The notes beneath the pieces are model-generated. The model did no database searches. It worked only from the letters and a program-made list of their open reading frames with translations, and was not told the DNA's origin. Below, in pieces: positions 1-48,268 of a DNA stretch of 64,000 nucleotides. The translations under genes and the position numbers were made by a program. Numbering within the stretch: the first letter of the stretch is position 1; every line of letters starts with the position of its first letter. The DNA lies in the NCBI GenBank assembly GCA_014773175.1, contig VXCM01000825.1, positions 96,882-160,881 of the forward strand, read 5' to 3'. This DNA comes from Lucifuga dentata (Eukaryota > Chordata > Actinopteri > Ophidiiformes > Bythitidae).

Positions 1-74
<74 letters not shown>
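1..74. repeat. Poly-A tract at window start
   Basis: 74 uninterrupted A at the edge. May be a true homopolymer or a scaffold or gap-closing artefact. Confidence 0.9.
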
Positions 75-75
<1 letters not shown>

Positions 76-687
76 AGAAGGTCGAATCTATGAAGGACAT
101 CCTTGTTGAAGTGTGCAACCTTCTACTTCTCTGCAAATTACCCGCATGCTGTGCACTGACTCAATGCAAAGCTGTGGCACTCATTCAGCTCAGCAAGGCT
201 GCGACCATGAGATATAATGTTGTTTGGGTGTGACAAAAACAGGAAGAGACGACTGATAATAATTTTGTGATTTTTGCTGTTTGTGGGTTTATTTTGTTTC
301 ATACATGCTGACATGTGCAGGCTTATACAATTGAACCTAATCGCACACATGAACAGTGTGATAGAAAGTAATTTATTTATATGTATCCAAATTTGAGTGT
401 TTTAGCACAAATTGTTACTTTATTTCATAGTTTCAGTATTTGCATTTTATTGCCATATCTTCAAAACACTAATCACTTTACGTAATAGTGTCATTGTTGA
501 ATCCAAACTTGCTGATGGAGCAAGACAAGAAAAAATAGTAAATTCCACAACTTCCCCGTAGATCTTCAGTCCCCGCATGCTGACTTACTTACAACTAAGA
601 CCCGAAAAAGGAAATAATTTTACTTACCTCTTCCCATCAGCAAGTATGCAAAATAGAACACAGACATGCACAGAAACACCCACACGT

Positions 688-688
<1 letters not shown>

Positions 689-721
<33 letters not shown>
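689..721. repeat. CA microsatellite
   Basis: Perfect dinucleotide tract, preceded by an imperfect CA-rich run. Confidence 0.95.
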
Positions 722-723
<2 letters not shown>

Positions 724-1067
724 AAAGAGGTGACAAAAGGAGATAGTGATGGAAAAGGAAGTGCGCACTGGCACCTCATGGTTGCATGAGGGTTAGCCAT
801 GTTAGCATGAGCCTGCGGGCCTTAATTGAGGCCAGGAGGGAGCATTTAATAATTGCTGTCAGAAGATCAAATTTAATTCTCCTCTCTTCACAGCCACCAC
901 TGCTGTAGGGTAGAGTGAAACAAATTGTCATCAGAGATTTCTAAATGAACAAAGCTTTTAATTAGGGTGATTAGAATGCTGCGGCAAAGAAAAGGAGTGG
1001 GGTGGGGAGGGGGGGTGTCTGATGAAATCATCAGTAGATCGTTTAAGCATGTTGTCTGGTGCTGATA

Positions 1068-1070
<3 letters not shown>

Positions 1071-1098
<28 letters not shown>
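1071..1098. repeat. TG microsatellite
   Basis: 14 TG units, followed by a G-rich stretch. Confidence 0.95.
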
Positions 1099-1301
1099 GT
1101 GAGGGGGGTGTTGGGGGGTGTTAGAGGGGAGGAGAGGATTCAGGGGGACACACGTACGACTGCTGGAAGTTTGCTGTATTTGAACATAGGGAAAGAGACC
1201 TTACCCTCAATTTCAAACCTCTCTCACACGCACACAGTCACATGGATGCACTTACTAGTCACCCAGACACACACTCATAGACACACTCCCTACCCTTCAC
1301 C

Positions 1302-1310
1302 CCCCCCCTN

Positions 1311-1346
<36 letters not shown>
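1302..1346. repeat. Poly-C then CA microsatellite with unresolved base
   Basis: C-rich run, n at 1310, then 18 CA units. The n suggests the tract length is not reliable. Confidence 0.9.
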
Positions 1347-1351
<5 letters not shown>

Positions 1352-4300
1352 TGGCGAACATTGCTAACATCCTGAGACATTGTCATACTCGGCAGGGAAC
1401 ATAATTGGGTGAATATGTCAGTGCTTTGTGTTCTTAGTGACATGACTCCCGGCTGTTCCTGTGGGGGGCTGGGCCCACTCATTGAAGGGTTCATACGATA
1501 ATTCCACTACATCGGTTCTCGTGTTCATTATTCCGTTTGTTGTTGTTCTGTTTTGTGATGGGACTTGGTAAATAAGCAGGGAGTGACTATCTGTTCAGCT
1601 GGAGTTACACTTGTAAACGTGTGTGTACTCACGTTCCAGTCCCTCAGTGTCAGCATCTGCTTGTTGGTTACACCTGGATCCTGTGGCCGCGTGGCAACAT
1701 GTGAACTGAAGCGGCGGTTTATTCTCACTGGAAAACATGGCCTGTGCCTCAGCATTGTAAATGACTTTACAGTGGCTGGAAAGAAGCTTGAGGGTTAGAG
1801 AGAGAGAGACAGAGAGAAAGAGAGGGAGAAGTGAAAGAAACAATGTAACTATGATGATAAGTGAAACTAAAGTGCAGTTATTTGTGTTTAAACATCAGAT
1901 GTGTGTAGCACCACAATCCGCACCACTTCCATGTTTAAAATTGCCTCAAAACCTCCCATTTTTCCTCATCCTCTGCTTGCACCTTGTATTGCGCTACCTT
2001 TATTAAGTCTTTCTCTACAATCTCTTCCATTGCCGCTTTACTTAAAGGCGTCCACTGGAAAGACTGAACGCACTATGTAAGTGGTGATTCATTCCAGTCT
2101 TTCCGGCTCTCCAAATTGTGGCTTGCCTTTACTTCTGCTTTTTCTTCTCTTCTCCTTTTTTCTGATACATTTTTTTCCACTTTGGCACAAGGGTATGTAC
2201 GTGGCAAGTCTGTCACCACAGTCATCTAAGTAAGTTAATTTGTGCGTCTTAACAGAAATAAGTGAAAACCTTTTGAATCACTGTCCAGCTACTCTTCATC
2301 CCTCTCTTTGTCTGTCTAGCTTTGTCTTGTTTCACGCGTGCCCTCTTGCTCATCTGCTGTTGGCCTAGCAGCTGCGGTTTTACAGCCCTTGGCCTCCTTT
2401 CAGAGGGGGGTTGACACATTGTGTCAAGTCCCTTCGTCCTTGGGGAAGTCAGCAATGGGTTATGGAAAGATGGCTCTCACCTGTCTCCATACTGTCTCTG
2501 ACGGATGGCTACCTGTCTCCATTGTAGCTCTGATGGCCCAAGGCCCCTGTTTGCTGGTGCTGAGTGAGACATGCAGCTGCCCAAACGAAGGGCAGAGCTC
2601 CGTACCTGTCTGTCTCCATTCCTACCTACTCATCACAATCGCCTACTAATATACAATTCAGATAGACAAAATCCTTGCTTTTGCCGCAACTGCATATGGA
2701 AAATAAAACAAACACTTAAAAATGCCATTCTGAATACCACTCAATTACCTCACAATTAGGAAGTATAAGCATTTTATCCAAAAGACTAAATTATACAGGT
2801 GATTTATTTTTCAGGGGACACACTGCTACATTAGAAAATTTTGAGTTTTTGCTTTCTAATTGGCAGATTAAATTTAACATTGTAAGCTGTTTGACAGTTG
2901 TCTTACATTACAAATTTTCAATTTTTTCGCTTACTTAATGCAAATAAAAATTTATCTATCTTTTTTTTTTTTATTGGGGATTTTTCTGCTTGTTTTCTTG
3001 TGATAAAAAAAAATTCCATATAAAATACACAAGCATTTACTATAAAAGCAAAAACTTACAGCCACAGTTTTGGGAACCATAAAGCCTAATATCTACCAGA
3101 TTCTAAAAGCACATTGCTTCTGTTTATTTGTCTTATTTATGATGTTAAGGAAGAGCTGCAAGCTTTGATTCCCAATTTATGTTCTTGAGATAGAGTGATT
3201 TAGGGAAGGAAGCACCTTTAACACCTTTGATTGTCTGTGGCTGCTGATGTCACATCCTTCCGCTGAACTGGTGGTGTGTGTGTTTCCTGTCTTTCTGTCC
3301 TCCAGGACCCCGGGGCAGATGGGAGGATAAGAGGGGAAACAGTGCAGGCAGAGTCTCATTAGTTTGGAAATCAATTAAATTTTGAGTTGGAAGTATAAAG
3401 TTTTAAGTTGAGAAATTGGGTTTTGCAAGGAGCTCATCTTTTAGCGCTTGAGCTGCTACTTTGTTCCATAATGTCAATCACACTTATGAGTGCTTGACAG
3501 AGTATAGAAAACTTATACCAACCAGAGGCTATTGGCTCAGTTTCCTCCTCATCAATAGACAGGTGTCTCAGTTCTAAGACACATAGAGATTGAAAATAGA
3601 ATACATGCGAAGCCCTCTCTGTCTCGCTAATGATCCAACTAAACCATGAGCTAATAGAAAGAGACAGCTGATGACATATTCTCCAACTCACACATAAGCA
3701 CACGCAAGGCAGTCTCTCAATATCTAGTTTAGGTAGAATGCACAGGAGGGGAAAAATAGAAATGAACACGTTATAAGATGGTCTACCGCTATCACTCTAA
3801 TCCCTATATGTACATGTTGCTAATCTCTTGAGCTGCTAACATTTTAAATTAGTCCTAATATCTGCTGAGACTCAGAGCCATAAAATGCCCACCTACATGT
3901 GGGCTACCACCCAGGTTTAGGTCACTCTTCTACCCCCAGCACTTGTAAAGGATGCAGATATTAGAGTTGGGGGTGGAGGGTGGACGAGGGAGACAGCAGT
4001 GATAGCCATTTGTCACCCTGCCTATCTCGCTCTGACAGATGGGGAGTGCGGCATGCCACATAGAGGAGTCACTGCCTGTAATGGCATTAGAGACACAATG
4101 AGACTTGATACACATTTTTCTTTTCCCTTTCTGCCTGGCCATTTACTCGCTCCTTTGCTTGATCCTCCCTTCTCTCTTGGTGTATCTCTATCCATCCTTA
4201 GATGATAAAAGTAATGTGTACCACTATTTTTAAATCAAAAGCATGCATAAACACACATGCATGCACATGCTCACAGTTCCACTTGTACCTTGACACAAAT

Positions 4301-4631
4301 GCACATACAGAAAGCTCACAAATGAGAAAAAATCTACACGTCTAGCATTAACTTAATGTTCTCGGGGGGAAAAAAAATCTTCCCCATGACAGAAATCCTG
4401 AAGTAAAAACTGAGTTCTGTGAGTGTGTACTGACATTCAGATTGTATTTGGAAAACTATATTAAAACTCTTTTTTTCATCCTCCTCTTCAAGGAAATGGG
4501 AGTTTATTTAAAAAGAGAGAGCGTTTATTTAATGTACCATACACCTCCTAAAAGGTTTACTTACTGCAGTGTAATATGTTATTTCAAATCCTCACAACCA
4601 CATTTCCTAGGAGGATAGGGGATACTGGCGT

Positions 4632-4633
4632 TA

Positions 4634-4664
<31 letters not shown>
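4632..4664. repeat. TA microsatellite and poly-T
   Basis: TA units with one c interruption, running into a T tract ending at 4678. Confidence 0.9.
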
Positions 4665-4946
4665 TTTTTTTTTTTTTTGAGGACACATGCTATTACCAAA
4701 TGTGTTGCAGATGTACCATGAGCTGAGGCTGTGCTGCCGAGGTGGGGTTTCTTGGAAAAACATCGCCAATCCTGTCATGATAAATCACCTTCCCCAATTT
4801 GCTATAACGTGTAGAATTAGGATTCCAGAATATCAGCATCAGTAGAATTCTGCACACATTGCAGTTCTTGGAGTGTCAATTTCAGTTTGAACATTTTCAC
4901 TCACAATTCTTTGAATGCAGAAATAATCTTAAGAATGATAAAGCAA

Positions 4947-5508
4947 CTTTAAAAGACCATACTGGTGATTTTCCATGTTTGAGCCAATAAATATTATCCT
5001 CATGCACATTACATTACTGCCAACTGTTTTCCAAAACATAAAACTGTGTTTCAGTTTTTGTATTATTTTGCCAGATCCCCCAATCTTTCAAAATCAAATG
5101 TTCAGGTGATACACACACTTTAAAAATCATTGTTTCACCTACTAACACTTACACATGATTTTTGAAGGCACGGTCGTTTTAATTTCTCAGTTAAAGCCGT
5201 CTTCTCCTGGGACTATAATTCCCGAGTGGAGACATACATTTTCTTCTGTGTTGAATTTGAATCCATGTTGAAATGCTAAAATTTAATAGACGTTTTGTTC
5301 ACCGTGATGGATTTCCTATTTCAAGCATGTTTCAAGTCTCTACAAGTTTATTTTTATAGCTTCCTGGAATGAACTGAAACCAATGGAAGTCTTGAAGATA
5401 GAGAAAAAAAATTCTAGTGTTTTGGAAAATGATTAGCAGTAATGTAAGGTGCATGCAGGTTACATTTCTTGGGCTCAAATATGCAAAATCACTGGTATGA
5501 TCATTTAA
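4947..5508 (+). mobile_element. Inverted-repeat (MITE-like) element, copy 1
   Basis: The left end, aaagaccatactggtgattt, is mirrored by the right end aaatcactggtatgatcattt. Internal blocks such as ctttcaaaatcaaatg and gggactata recur in the copies at 7859 and 44341. No ORF, so a non-autonomous DNA transposon. The target-site duplication is not clear because the ends themselves read TTTAAA. Confidence 0.7.
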
Positions 5509-6001
5509 GAATGAACAACTTCTAGGAACTAGAGATCATGCTGATTTCTTCTCTTTATATGTTCACACCCCTTCTCCTTTGCCACTAACAAAACCCCCTC
5601 GATTTGCACTATGCAGCTGTCTTTCAAAGTGACAAATTAGTCCCGAGCATGAGTCAAGGTAAAGTTCCTCTTTTTTGTTTGCCCCCTTGATTCAGTTGTG
5701 TCGTCTTCAGTGTCTGTCCTCAATAACAAAGCCACATTAACAAGCACCCTACAGACTGTCTATTAGAATGTGAAAAAGCGCCATGTGCTGTATATTAGTT
5801 TTTAGTGACTAAACACTTGGGAGAGAGGCGACCTAGAATCAAGCCTTGTGGTGCACTGAGTGTATATGTTCTCATCGTCCTCTCAGCTCCACTTCTGAGA
5901 CAGAGAGAGAGAGAGAGAAGAGAGAGAGAGACTGCTCATTAGATCTATGTGCTGAATCGCTGCTCACTCTCCATCTCTCCCATCCTCCCCCAACATTCAT
6001 C

Positions 6002-6005
<4 letters not shown>

Positions 6006-6044
<39 letters not shown>

Positions 6045-6072
6045 NCTCTCTCTCTCTTGCTCTCTCTCTCCG
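6006..6072. repeat. CT microsatellite with unresolved base
   Basis: CT units either side of n at 6045. The wider 5880-6600 region is strongly pyrimidine-rich. Confidence 0.95.
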
Positions 6073-7858
6073 TCCGTCTGCTTAACAGATGGGAGGGTCG
6101 TGGGTACAGCTCTTCCCCTCCCCCAGAGAGGCCTGGTGCCTGTTCAAAAGATCCCTCTTTTTGCTTCACTCCGTTTCCCTCTTTTCCCTCGAATTTCTCT
6201 GTTTCCCTCCTCTCGGTCCCTCTCTATCTCTTTCATTGTCACCTCTCCAACTCAAAGCACAGAGAGTTGGGACCAAGGATATAAAACAAGCAGGAGGAGC
6301 AACCGTTCTCCTTCTGTCTGCTTGGTGCCAGCGTGCTCTCTGACCTTAGCGGTCTCCTGTCCCAGCTTCCTTCCAGTTACCAGGCGGTGTGAATGCAGGC
6401 ATGCTTTTAGACAGACTCAGCTGAGTAGATAAAGAAAAATACATCTTTTTGCAATCTTCGCTCTCCACGTCTCATTTTCTCTTTCACTATGTTTTACTTA
6501 GGGGTTAGAAAATTGGTTTAATGTGTCGAAGCTTTTCATTTTTTCTTCTCCCGTCTGTTTCTCTCTATCTCTCTGTGTCTTCATTTTCTCTGTCTTACGT
6601 TCTCACCTTATTTGCCTTTTCAAGGTCAGGTGTCAGTTTCAGTCTCTTGCGAAAAATTCCAGCGAAGGAATACTGCCTTTCGCCACTTGACCACGTTCAC
6701 TAAGCTGTGCATGTTTGCTGTGTTTTACTCCATTTCGCTGTCTCGGCGTCACAAGGCTAAATTGGATTGAGTGGCTCACTGGTAATCTTTTAAGTTAACT
6801 GATGCTCGCTGTCTCTCGTCACCACAAGGGAAGGAGAGGGAAGAGAGCCCGATGAGGAGGTGGGCACTCTGTTCTTATCCAGGAGGGAGCTGCCTGGCAC
6901 TCATATGGGACGGGGGCGGGTGTGAGGAAAAGGCAGTGGGGGAAGGTGGAGAGAGAAGTGGGGATGGAAGAAACTCACGTTGTTGTGTAGGAGGTAGAGG
7001 AGGCAAGAGTGAGAAGGAGCAGGGAAGGAGGGGGGGATCAGTCTTGAGTGAAGAGCACTGACACAGGGCTAAGCAGCAGCAGAGCCTCACCTCAGGGAGC
7101 ATTGGCTGGTGCAGAGAGCCAAAAGCAGGGATTAAATGTTCAGGACACGGGCTTAGTCTTAACGTTTGTGTTACATAAGGCCTAAGGTGTTGCCCCAGCG
7201 GGTGTTGACATTGAGAGGTTCATCGTTGCTCAGTGGGCTGTGGGAGGAACGAGGAGGAGGTGGAGGCCAGGAGGCAGGGATCATGGAGGTAACGCCTCCT
7301 TGCTTGGAGTGATGCCCAGGCTGTAGTGTTGAGTAGAAAGACTGGGAGGAGGGTGATGCTGTCAGCCTGTGATTGAGGTACGCCCGCTTGATTGATACGC
7401 TTGTCTGGCTGTCTTGTGCCAAGCGCCTCAGTGTTGGCTTGTAATCCTAGTTTGTCTGACAACGTGCTTCTTTTTTTGTTTCTTCTAGAGGGCAGCTCTT
7501 TGTTTTTCTGTCTGTAGATGGGTGTGTTTGCACAGAGCGATGCTAAAATGTTTTGGATAGCCTCTTCAGAGCTGCAGCCTAGTTATTTTAGATGTTGCTA
7601 TTATGATGATGGTGCAGACTGGCTGTTGTTCTAACTGCCAAAAGATGCATTTGTGTTTGTTTTTATTTTTGTTGCAGATGGGTGTATTACAAAATCATCA
7701 AGGATGTTTTTTTTTGTTTTTTTTTTGGCATTTGTATTGACATACCTTTTAATTTTGTGATTTTTCTGTAGTAACAAACAAAAGCCATTTTTATACCTAA
7801 AATTGTGCTTAAATATTTACGCAAATCCACTATGGACTGCTGTGGATATTTTTTTCTT

Positions 7859-8513
7859 CAAAGGACCATATACCACCCATTTCGCATGTTTGAGCCAAAT
7901 ATATTCAATTTTCATACATGTTACGACAATCTTTTCGGAAAGAATAAAACCATATTTCAGCTCTCCTGATATTTTTTAAAATTTCTTAATCTTTCAAAAT
8001 CAAATCTTCAAGCGATACACTCACCTTAAAAATCAATGTTTTGCCTGCTAATAGTTACACAAAATTATGAAGTCATGGTCAATAAATTTTTCAATAAATG
8101 CAGGTCTTCTTTTGGGACTATATTCCCCTGGTGGAGACATATGGAGACATACATTCACTCCACGCTTTTTATTGCACTTAAACGCTAAAATTACGAAGCT
8201 TCGAAAAAGCCTGAATATGCGTGTTGTTCACAATGATGGATTACCTATTCCAAGAACGTTTCAGGTATCAACAAGTTGATTTTAATATCGTACCAGAATG
8301 AACTGAAACCACTGGCGATCTGGAAGGTCAGAATATTCTTTTTTTTTTTTTTTTNTTTTTTTTTTTTTTTACCTTTACTCTTACTAAACTTTTACCTTTA
8401 CTTTGCTCACCATTCCAGTAGTATGCTTTGGAAGATGATTGTCAGTAAACTTATATGTATGAAAATGGAACATATTAGGCTCAAACATGCAAAATGGGTG
8501 GTATGGTCCTTTA
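7859..8513 (+). mobile_element. Inverted-repeat (MITE-like) element, copy 2
   Basis: Ends aaaggaccatataccaccca and tgggtggtatggtccttt form inverted repeats. The interior shares ctttcaaaatcaaat, gggactatattcccc and gaatgaactgaaaccactgg with copy 1, in the same orientation. Interrupted by a poly-T with an unresolved base at 8355. Family unknown to me. Confidence 0.7.
8339..8370. repeat. Poly-T with unresolved base
   Basis: T tract broken by n at 8355, inside transposon copy 2. Confidence 0.95.
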
Positions 8514-8910
8514 ACTAACTCTAACAAGGCTTATAGGTCTTACATGAGCTAAGAAGTGACTCGTAGAACAGATATTCCACTAATCCTGTGTTTTCTGCTG
8601 CAAATGAAGAGATCTCTAGTTGTCTATGTAAGCTACTGTAAGCAGCTGTAGGCCTCTCACTAAGAAAAACCACAGTATCCCTGGATGTCCCTATTACACA
8701 CTTTCATTATCAATGTCCTACTCTCTAGCATAAAGGGGTCAAGTGCACAGCAATGTGCTGTGTTCACCTCAGGGGTTTAGAGCTTTCTTGTGCTTTCTCA
8801 TGCATGTTACTCAATAAATACATGGATTCAGGTTAGGGGAAGATTTAAAAAAAAAAAAAAAAAGAAGAGGAATAGAAGTGCATTATAAAGTGCGTGTGTG
8901 TGAGTGTGCA

Positions 8911-8913
8911 GAA

Positions 8914-8952
<39 letters not shown>
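8911..8952. repeat. GA microsatellite
   Basis: GA units with one aa interruption. Confidence 0.95.
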
Positions 8953-8955
<3 letters not shown>

Positions 8956-9468
8956 ACATGTCTTTTGGTGAAGCGGTGTCGTCTTCCACATCAGTGTCTG
9001 ATGCTTGTGCTGCCAGGTGCCGGAAATCTGGTTCAGAAAGGAGAGAAGAGAGAAGAAGGGGAAAGTAGAGAAAAAAAGGCAGGGTAGATGGAGGATTTTT
9101 TTTTTTATGTGACGGCACTGACAGCTCCCCTGCATTGCACTGAGCTTAAATAATGGGATGCTCATTTGCATAACGAGGGACGTTATCACCTCTACTGTCA
9201 AAAGAAAACACAACAACAGTTCTTCTGCTCCTCCCTGAGATAGATTGGGTTGGCCTACTTTAGCACTCTGGAGAGATGCACTGGAGCTCTGGCTTAGCCA
9301 AGCTCACACAAGAACATAGACACACACACACACACACACACATACATGCACACGTACTAACATAAGGACACACAGCCGCTCACTCACGCAAACTTTTTGT
9401 AGTGCAGCTTCATTCAGCACACGCAGTCCAGCTCAGCAGCCACTGGCCTCCACTCACTGCTCACACAG

Positions 9469-9470
<2 letters not shown>

Positions 9471-9530
<60 letters not shown>
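9471..9530. repeat. CA microsatellite, 60 bp
   Basis: 30 perfect AC units. A shorter CA tract lies at 9321-9342. Confidence 0.95.
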
Positions 9531-9532
<2 letters not shown>

Positions 9533-9705
9533 CCATGCAAAGGTAGACAAATTCACAAATGCATTTATTCTCACTTGCCACATGTATGCATGTATTAACA
9601 TGAAATTCAGCTGGTTCAGGTTCATGTTGGAATTTTGTGTTTGATTTCTCTCCCTAAGAAACATTCCTTTGCCATGTTTCAAAAGATCACTCTCGGCTCT
9701 TTTTA

Positions 9706-9732
9706 ATTTATTTATTTATTTATTTATTTATT
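9706..9732. repeat. TTTA tetranucleotide repeat
   Basis: About six TTTA units ending in a T run. Confidence 0.95.
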
Positions 9733-10247
9733 TTTTGGCTTTGTTTTGCTAGAATGTGGAAAGACCGATCTTGGTTTTACATCTGTATTCTATCCTGAGA
9801 TGCACATCTGCCATTTTGGAGATGAGCTGCAGCGAGACTAGAAAAGGCCGTGTCTGGCAGTTCCACTGTCAATACAGTGGGAAGAAACAAAATGTATTTC
9901 TCAGTCTGGAGGTAATGTTACAGTGTTGGTGATTAGAGCGTTTAAGTTAGCTGCACATCCAAAACACTGTCAAACCCTGTGAACGAGGCGAGATCCTGAC
10001 AGCACTGTCTCCTCTCATAGTCAGTGTCTGGAAAAAAAATGCAAAAACTGATTTGCATGATATCGACAGTGAAAAACACAACAGCTCTCACAACATTGTT
10101 GACAGATTCTTTGTCTTTCTTCACCCTCCCTTGTGGCTGCCAGGATGCCACTTTTGTTATTTTTTCACAGTATTTTGCCATATTTCATTTCACTTAATGC
10201 TTCTGCTCTCCTCCCCCTCCCCCTTTCTTTCCTTTCTTTTCTTGCAG

Positions 10248-10424
10248 GTACGGATGCTGGAATCTTTGAATTGATTGGAGCAAACAGAACACAGAAAAAA
10301 GACAGTTAAAGGAAGAACAGAAGAGTAAAAAAGAAAGAAGAAGAGAAAGAAGAAGAAAGAGGACAGAGAGAAAGGAAAGCATAAAGTTCTTTAGAAAGAG
10401 GAGAGAAAGAAAGAGACGGGGACG
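10248..10424 (+). other. mef2c: mef2c 5' UTR part of first coding exon
   Basis: A strong acceptor (long C/T tract ending in cttgcag at 10247) opens this exon, so the transcript must have at least one more noncoding exon upstream that I could not locate. The leader is extremely purine-rich from about 10290 to 10420 (runs of aagaaagaagaag). This would act as a splicing enhancer and leaves the leader largely unstructured. It holds one short upstream ORF and no other ATG before the main start. Confidence 0.8.
10254..10274 (+). other. Upstream ORF, 6 codons (MLESLN)
   Basis: The first ATG after the acceptor opens a six-codon frame ending in tga, 150 nt before the main ATG. Its context is moderate (tacggATGc, with c at +4). 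Such a short uORF with a long gap would usually allow reinitiation at the main start and could dampen output. Whether it is translated cannot be told from sequence. Confidence 0.5.
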
Positions 10425-45993
<35,569 letters not shown>

Positions 45994-46694
45994 TAGCTTT
46001 CTCCTCTCCCCGGCAGTGCCCCGAGTTGCCCTGAGCCCCTGACACGCAGCGTTACGATGCCCCCAAGTCAGCTCCCTTCTCTTCCTCCTGTCACTCGATA
46101 TCACGAGTCACTCACCACCCAACCCCACGGTCCTTCTCCTCTTATCTCTTTAACGCTGACGGAAAGAAAAGGGACAGCCCTTTTCAAAAATCTACTTGTA
46201 ATTTTTTTCTTTGATTTTTTAAATTTTCTTTTTCTTTTTTGCTGAGTGTGTGTGCTTTACATATTGACATTATATAAACCAGTGGGGTGTTGTAATGGCA
46301 GTTTGGGAGGGTGGGTGTTGGTTGGGATCAGGGGGTATATCTGTTGGGGAACTATGCATAAATTGTATCGTGTGGATAAAAAGAATCACATATGCATATA
46401 TCTTTACACGTGTGTATGTGTACATATATGCATATCAACAAACAAACAAAAAAAGTCAGGTACTCTGTTTCATAAAACATACATACAATTTGCCTCAGCG
46501 ATATATCGGCAACTAAAGACAACAAAACTAACACGAGAGTGAGTGTGTCGAGTTAAGACACGTTAGCACTTGAGTTGGACAAAACAATACATGTACAGTG
46601 TCAGTTTCATTGCTATATACCTTCTCTGCAGTTCTCCCTCGCAAAAATGTGTGTTAACATTAGATGATGTCATGTTGCAGGTTCAACGTATTTA

Positions 46695-46702
46695 TGTAAA
46701 TA
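46695..46702 (+). promoter_or_regulatory. Pumilio-type RNA element TGTAAATA
   Basis: Exact TGTANATA match 0.7 kb into the mef2c 3' UTR, in any of its inferred forms. Pumilio proteins bind such sites to repress translation or destabilise mRNA. A single 8-mer can occur by chance in AT-rich sequence. Confidence 0.3.
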
Positions 46703-46953
46703 GATGGTCAAGGGGCGGGGTCAAAAGTTGCCAGACATTACAAGATTTATTTACTCATGAAACGAAAAGCTATTATGCAACATTTGAAGGATTGTACAGG
46801 TAAACAGGCAGACCCGATGCTACATGTGTGGAACCTTTGACAATTTTAGCGCTCCCCTTAAAGACCGGAGCCGAGTGAGGACCACTCTTTGATCTAAGAG
46901 CTACATTAGTGTTATCAAGAAAACTCTGGATCTAGTATTAACTATTCAGTATT

Positions 46954-46978
46954 AATAAACAAGAAAGGAAAAAATAAA
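46954..46978 (+). terminator. Proximal polyadenylation signals (two AATAAA)
   Basis: AATAAA at 46954-46959 and again at 46973-46978, about 0.96 kb after the stop. A T-rich downstream stretch (tttttgtggctttttgtag) follows about 65-85 nt later. Plausible short-UTR cleavage site. Confidence 0.45.
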
Positions 46979-48186
46979 AAAAAACAATTGTATGATACAC
47001 TTGCTTATATTTTCATATGAAAGGAATACAATGCAAAGCATTTTTGTGGCTTTTTGTAGTTTCTATAAGCCAGAATGTGTTTTTTGATAGCTTTGCTAAT
47101 AAGAGATGGATAGTTGAACCAGAGGAGAAATGACAGGGCTTCAAAGCCCTAAGCCATGAAAAACAGACTGAGATCCAATGCTTTGCTGAACTGTTTTATC
47201 TTTGTAGAGGTTTGTTTTTAAACGTGTATTTCTAATTATATATAATAATGGTAATATTAAGAATCTTTAAAAAAAAAAATCTGTGAAATTAACATGCTTG
47301 TGTATAGCTTTCTAATATATAAATATATATAATAATGATTTTTGTTGGTTTCTTAGTGGAGTTTCTATGTGCAGTTGCACATGTTGTCTGGTTTGTTTAA
47401 TTTGAGCTCTGAACTGCTGTTCAGGGGTGTATTTAGTCTAACTTTAAAAACCAGCTGGGAAGCATTGCCAGGGTTTGTGTAACAGGAAAAACAGGCCTGA
47501 ATGCTGAAGAACGAACAAATGTTTAGTGGAAAACTAGAAGTGGAATGGAACTGAGGGCGACACAAATTAATCTTGACACGAATGTCATACCGAAAAAGAA
47601 ATATAACTAAACCACAATCCATGTTTAGATGCATTCTTTACCTCAAATATTTTACGTTAATCTCTTACAAGATGTTGATGTTGCACATGTCCAAAGTAAC
47701 ATATATGTAAATTTGTTAATTATGTCAGAAAATGTTGCAAGTGCATCATGATTAAATGATTAATTTGACAACCCATTTGGATTCTGTGTCGTCCTCATGT
47801 TCCATTCCTCAAAACAGCTTTCCGCTTCTTCTGCTAAATGTCACTGAGAGTTCAATGTGGATTCAGAAGGAAAAATTGGTCATGCTGGTATGGGAGAAGC
47901 ACAATTGTTTATTTTAGATAAATAGCTGTTTTGATTTTCTCTTTTTTAAAGAATGAAACTAGCCACATATCTCTCTGCCTCCCACTCCCGTATCTGCTGT
48001 CACTTAAGTGTTATGGTATTTCTATGTGCATATTTCATGCAGGTTCACTATGTTGTTACTGTATACAGTCTGTGTAGTCAAACAGGGGCAGAGCCTCTAT
48101 AACAGTGTTCTTCTCTTTTTATAAATTCAATTCAAAAGATTGAGAAAAAAGAAACATGATATTTCAGGCAGCATATGTGTGGAGAA

Positions 48187-48193
48187 ACCAAAG
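48187..48193 (+). promoter_or_regulatory. miR-9-5p seed match, 7-mer (ACCAAAG)
   Basis: ACCAAAG pairs with bases 2-8 of miR-9-5p. It lies in the inferred mef2c 3' UTR, 2.2 kb after the stop and before the middle polyadenylation signal. The microRNA itself is encoded 11 kb downstream. Confidence 0.4.
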
Positions 48194-48262
48194 CCAGTGG
48201 CATTTCTGTGTTGTAAACAACTTTTATTTTCACAATCATTTATGGTTTTTGCAAAACAAGAC

Positions 48263-48268
48263 AATAAA
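48263..48268 (+). terminator. Middle polyadenylation signal AATAAA
   Basis: Canonical hexamer about 2.27 kb after the stop. Cleavage here would keep the 7-mer miR-9 site but remove the 8-mer. Confidence 0.3.

Larger units (their letters stand above)
75..10247. other. Upstream noncoding region of mef2c
   Basis: No protein-coding exon recognised. It holds CA/TG, CT/GA, TA and TTTA microsatellites, two copies of an inverted-repeat transposon (4947-5508, 7859-8513) and a GA/GGA-rich patch at 6830-7100. Since the 10248 exon begins with an acceptor, an untranslated first exon and promoter may lie here or further upstream; I found no convincing one. Confidence 0.5.

Noticed and set aside
577..1494. 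Open frames rich in His-Thr or Cys-Val repeats
   Set aside because: They are translations of CA/TG microsatellites and carry no domain or splice support. The same holds for similar frames at 9402-9682, 13423-13789, 17470-17732 and 59723-59983.
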